This document shows, piece after piece, positions 63,663-64,000 of a stretch of 64,000 nucleotides of DNA. Positions within the stretch are counted from its first letter, which is position 1. Every line of letters begins with the position of its first letter. The position numbers were made by a program, and so were the translations under genes. Source of the stretch: Hominiventricola filiformis (GTDB lineage Bacteria; Bacillota; Clostridia; Lachnospirales; Lachnospiraceae); contig NZ_JAJEPS010000004.1 in assembly GCF_020686965.1 (NCBI RefSeq), positions 62,001 through 126,000 on the forward strand, read 5' to 3'. Below the pieces are notes generated by a model, which was given only the letters and a program-made list of their open reading frames with translations, made no database searches and was not told where the DNA came from.

Positions 63663-64000
63663 CACGTAAACAAATCATTTCAGGGATCTGCCTGATGCTT
63701 GCAGTTATTCTGATTGCATCAGGCAGTTATCTGTTTTTGTATCATTTCAATAATAAATATACCCGTCCGTCCCTGCAGCCTGCCAACGGACTGCTTGTAT
63801 TGTCTGAAGAAGACCTTGCCGCCCAGCCTCTTACATTTCTGACCTCCGGCTGGGCATACTATCCTGATGTGCTTCTTACCCCCGCAGATTTTGACAACCA
63901 GACATCAAACCATTATATGATCTATACGGAAATAGGACAATATTCCCATTTTGACCTGACGGGAAATGATCAGCTTCCTCATGGAAGTGCCACTTATGCC
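63659..64000 (+). CDS. Membrane sensor protein, probable histidine kinase, 3' end cut by window
   Basis: 114 codons visible; the frame is open to the window end. One membrane segment lies at about residues 7–28, followed by FLTSGWAYYPDVLLTPADF, the opening of the 7TMR-DISM-type extracellular domain found in sensor histidine kinases of Clostridia. The ATG overlaps the TGA of the surface protein gene, so the two are co-translated. The LytTR regulator two genes upstream needs a kinase, and this is the best candidate, but the catalytic part lies outside the window. Confidence 0.7.
   Translation, partial: MTRKQIISGICLMLAVILIASGSYLFLYHFNNKYTRPSLQPANGLLVLSEEDLAAQPLTFLTSGWAYYPDVLLTPADFDNQTSNHYMIYTEIGQYSHFDLTGNDQLPHGSATYA

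Overview
The window looks like a chromosome segment of a low-to-mid GC, spore-forming Clostridia, most likely a gut Lachnospiraceae. The evidence is the proB–proA order, the yqfC–yqfD–phoH–ybeY block, a SpoVB/MurJ-like flippase, DUF975 and DUF2284 proteins, and strong AGGAGG ribosome binding sites throughout. The family assignment is inference from protein character; no rRNA or tRNA gene is present.

Positions 1–13742 (all minus strand) are ordinary housekeeping: peptidase T (cut by the window edge), two membrane/unknown proteins, an HD-domain protein, rlmH, coaD, rsmD, proA, 5-formyl-THF cyclo-ligase, DUF896, proB, a small anchored protein, a SpoVB/MurJ-type flippase, ybeY, phoH, yqfD, yqfC and a DUF2284 protein.

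Positions 13813–58567 (all minus strand, read from 58567 down to 13813) are one tightly packed run of 24 genes encoding a contractile injection system (CIS) of the phage-tail/eCIS type. It has a sheath, two tube proteins, a tail chaperone, a probable tape measure, a LysM tube/baseplate protein, a split hub/spike (gpD-like plus gpV-like), a PAAR-like tip, gp25, two baseplate-J proteins, a tail-I protein, a Pvc16 (DUF4255) protein and two AAA+ ATPases. There are no capsid, terminase, portal, lysis or integrase genes, so it is not a prophage. Embedded in the run are genes not found in the classical Afp/PVC sets: two giant membrane-anchored surface proteins (2701 and about 1860 residues) built from chitobiase-C-terminal-like repeats, a multi-pass HAMP protein with a degenerate class III cyclase domain and TPR-like tail, a membrane MORN-repeat protein, a single-pass membrane protein, and a large protein with hydrophobic stretches followed by a small YbjN/CesT-like protein (candidate cargo plus chaperone). 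The tail-chaperone gene carries an in-phase A AAT TTT slippery heptamer whose -1 frame continues into a conserved 63-residue module that has no start codon of its own; this predicts a programmed -1 frameshift.

Positions 58667–64000 hold the likely control region. A MalT-like STAND/LuxR regulator (minus strand) lies directly upstream of the CIS run, separated by an intrinsic terminator. Divergent from it on the plus strand are a LytTR response regulator, a signal-peptide surface protein and the start of a membrane sensor protein. Two LytTR-box-like direct repeats 21 bp apart sit just upstream of the luxR promoter, suggesting a cascade: surface sensor, LytTR regulator, LuxR regulator, CIS. Working hypothesis: an envelope-tethered, signal-controlled CIS of a Gram-positive gut bacterium. 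No stretch longer than 300 bases lacks a gene.
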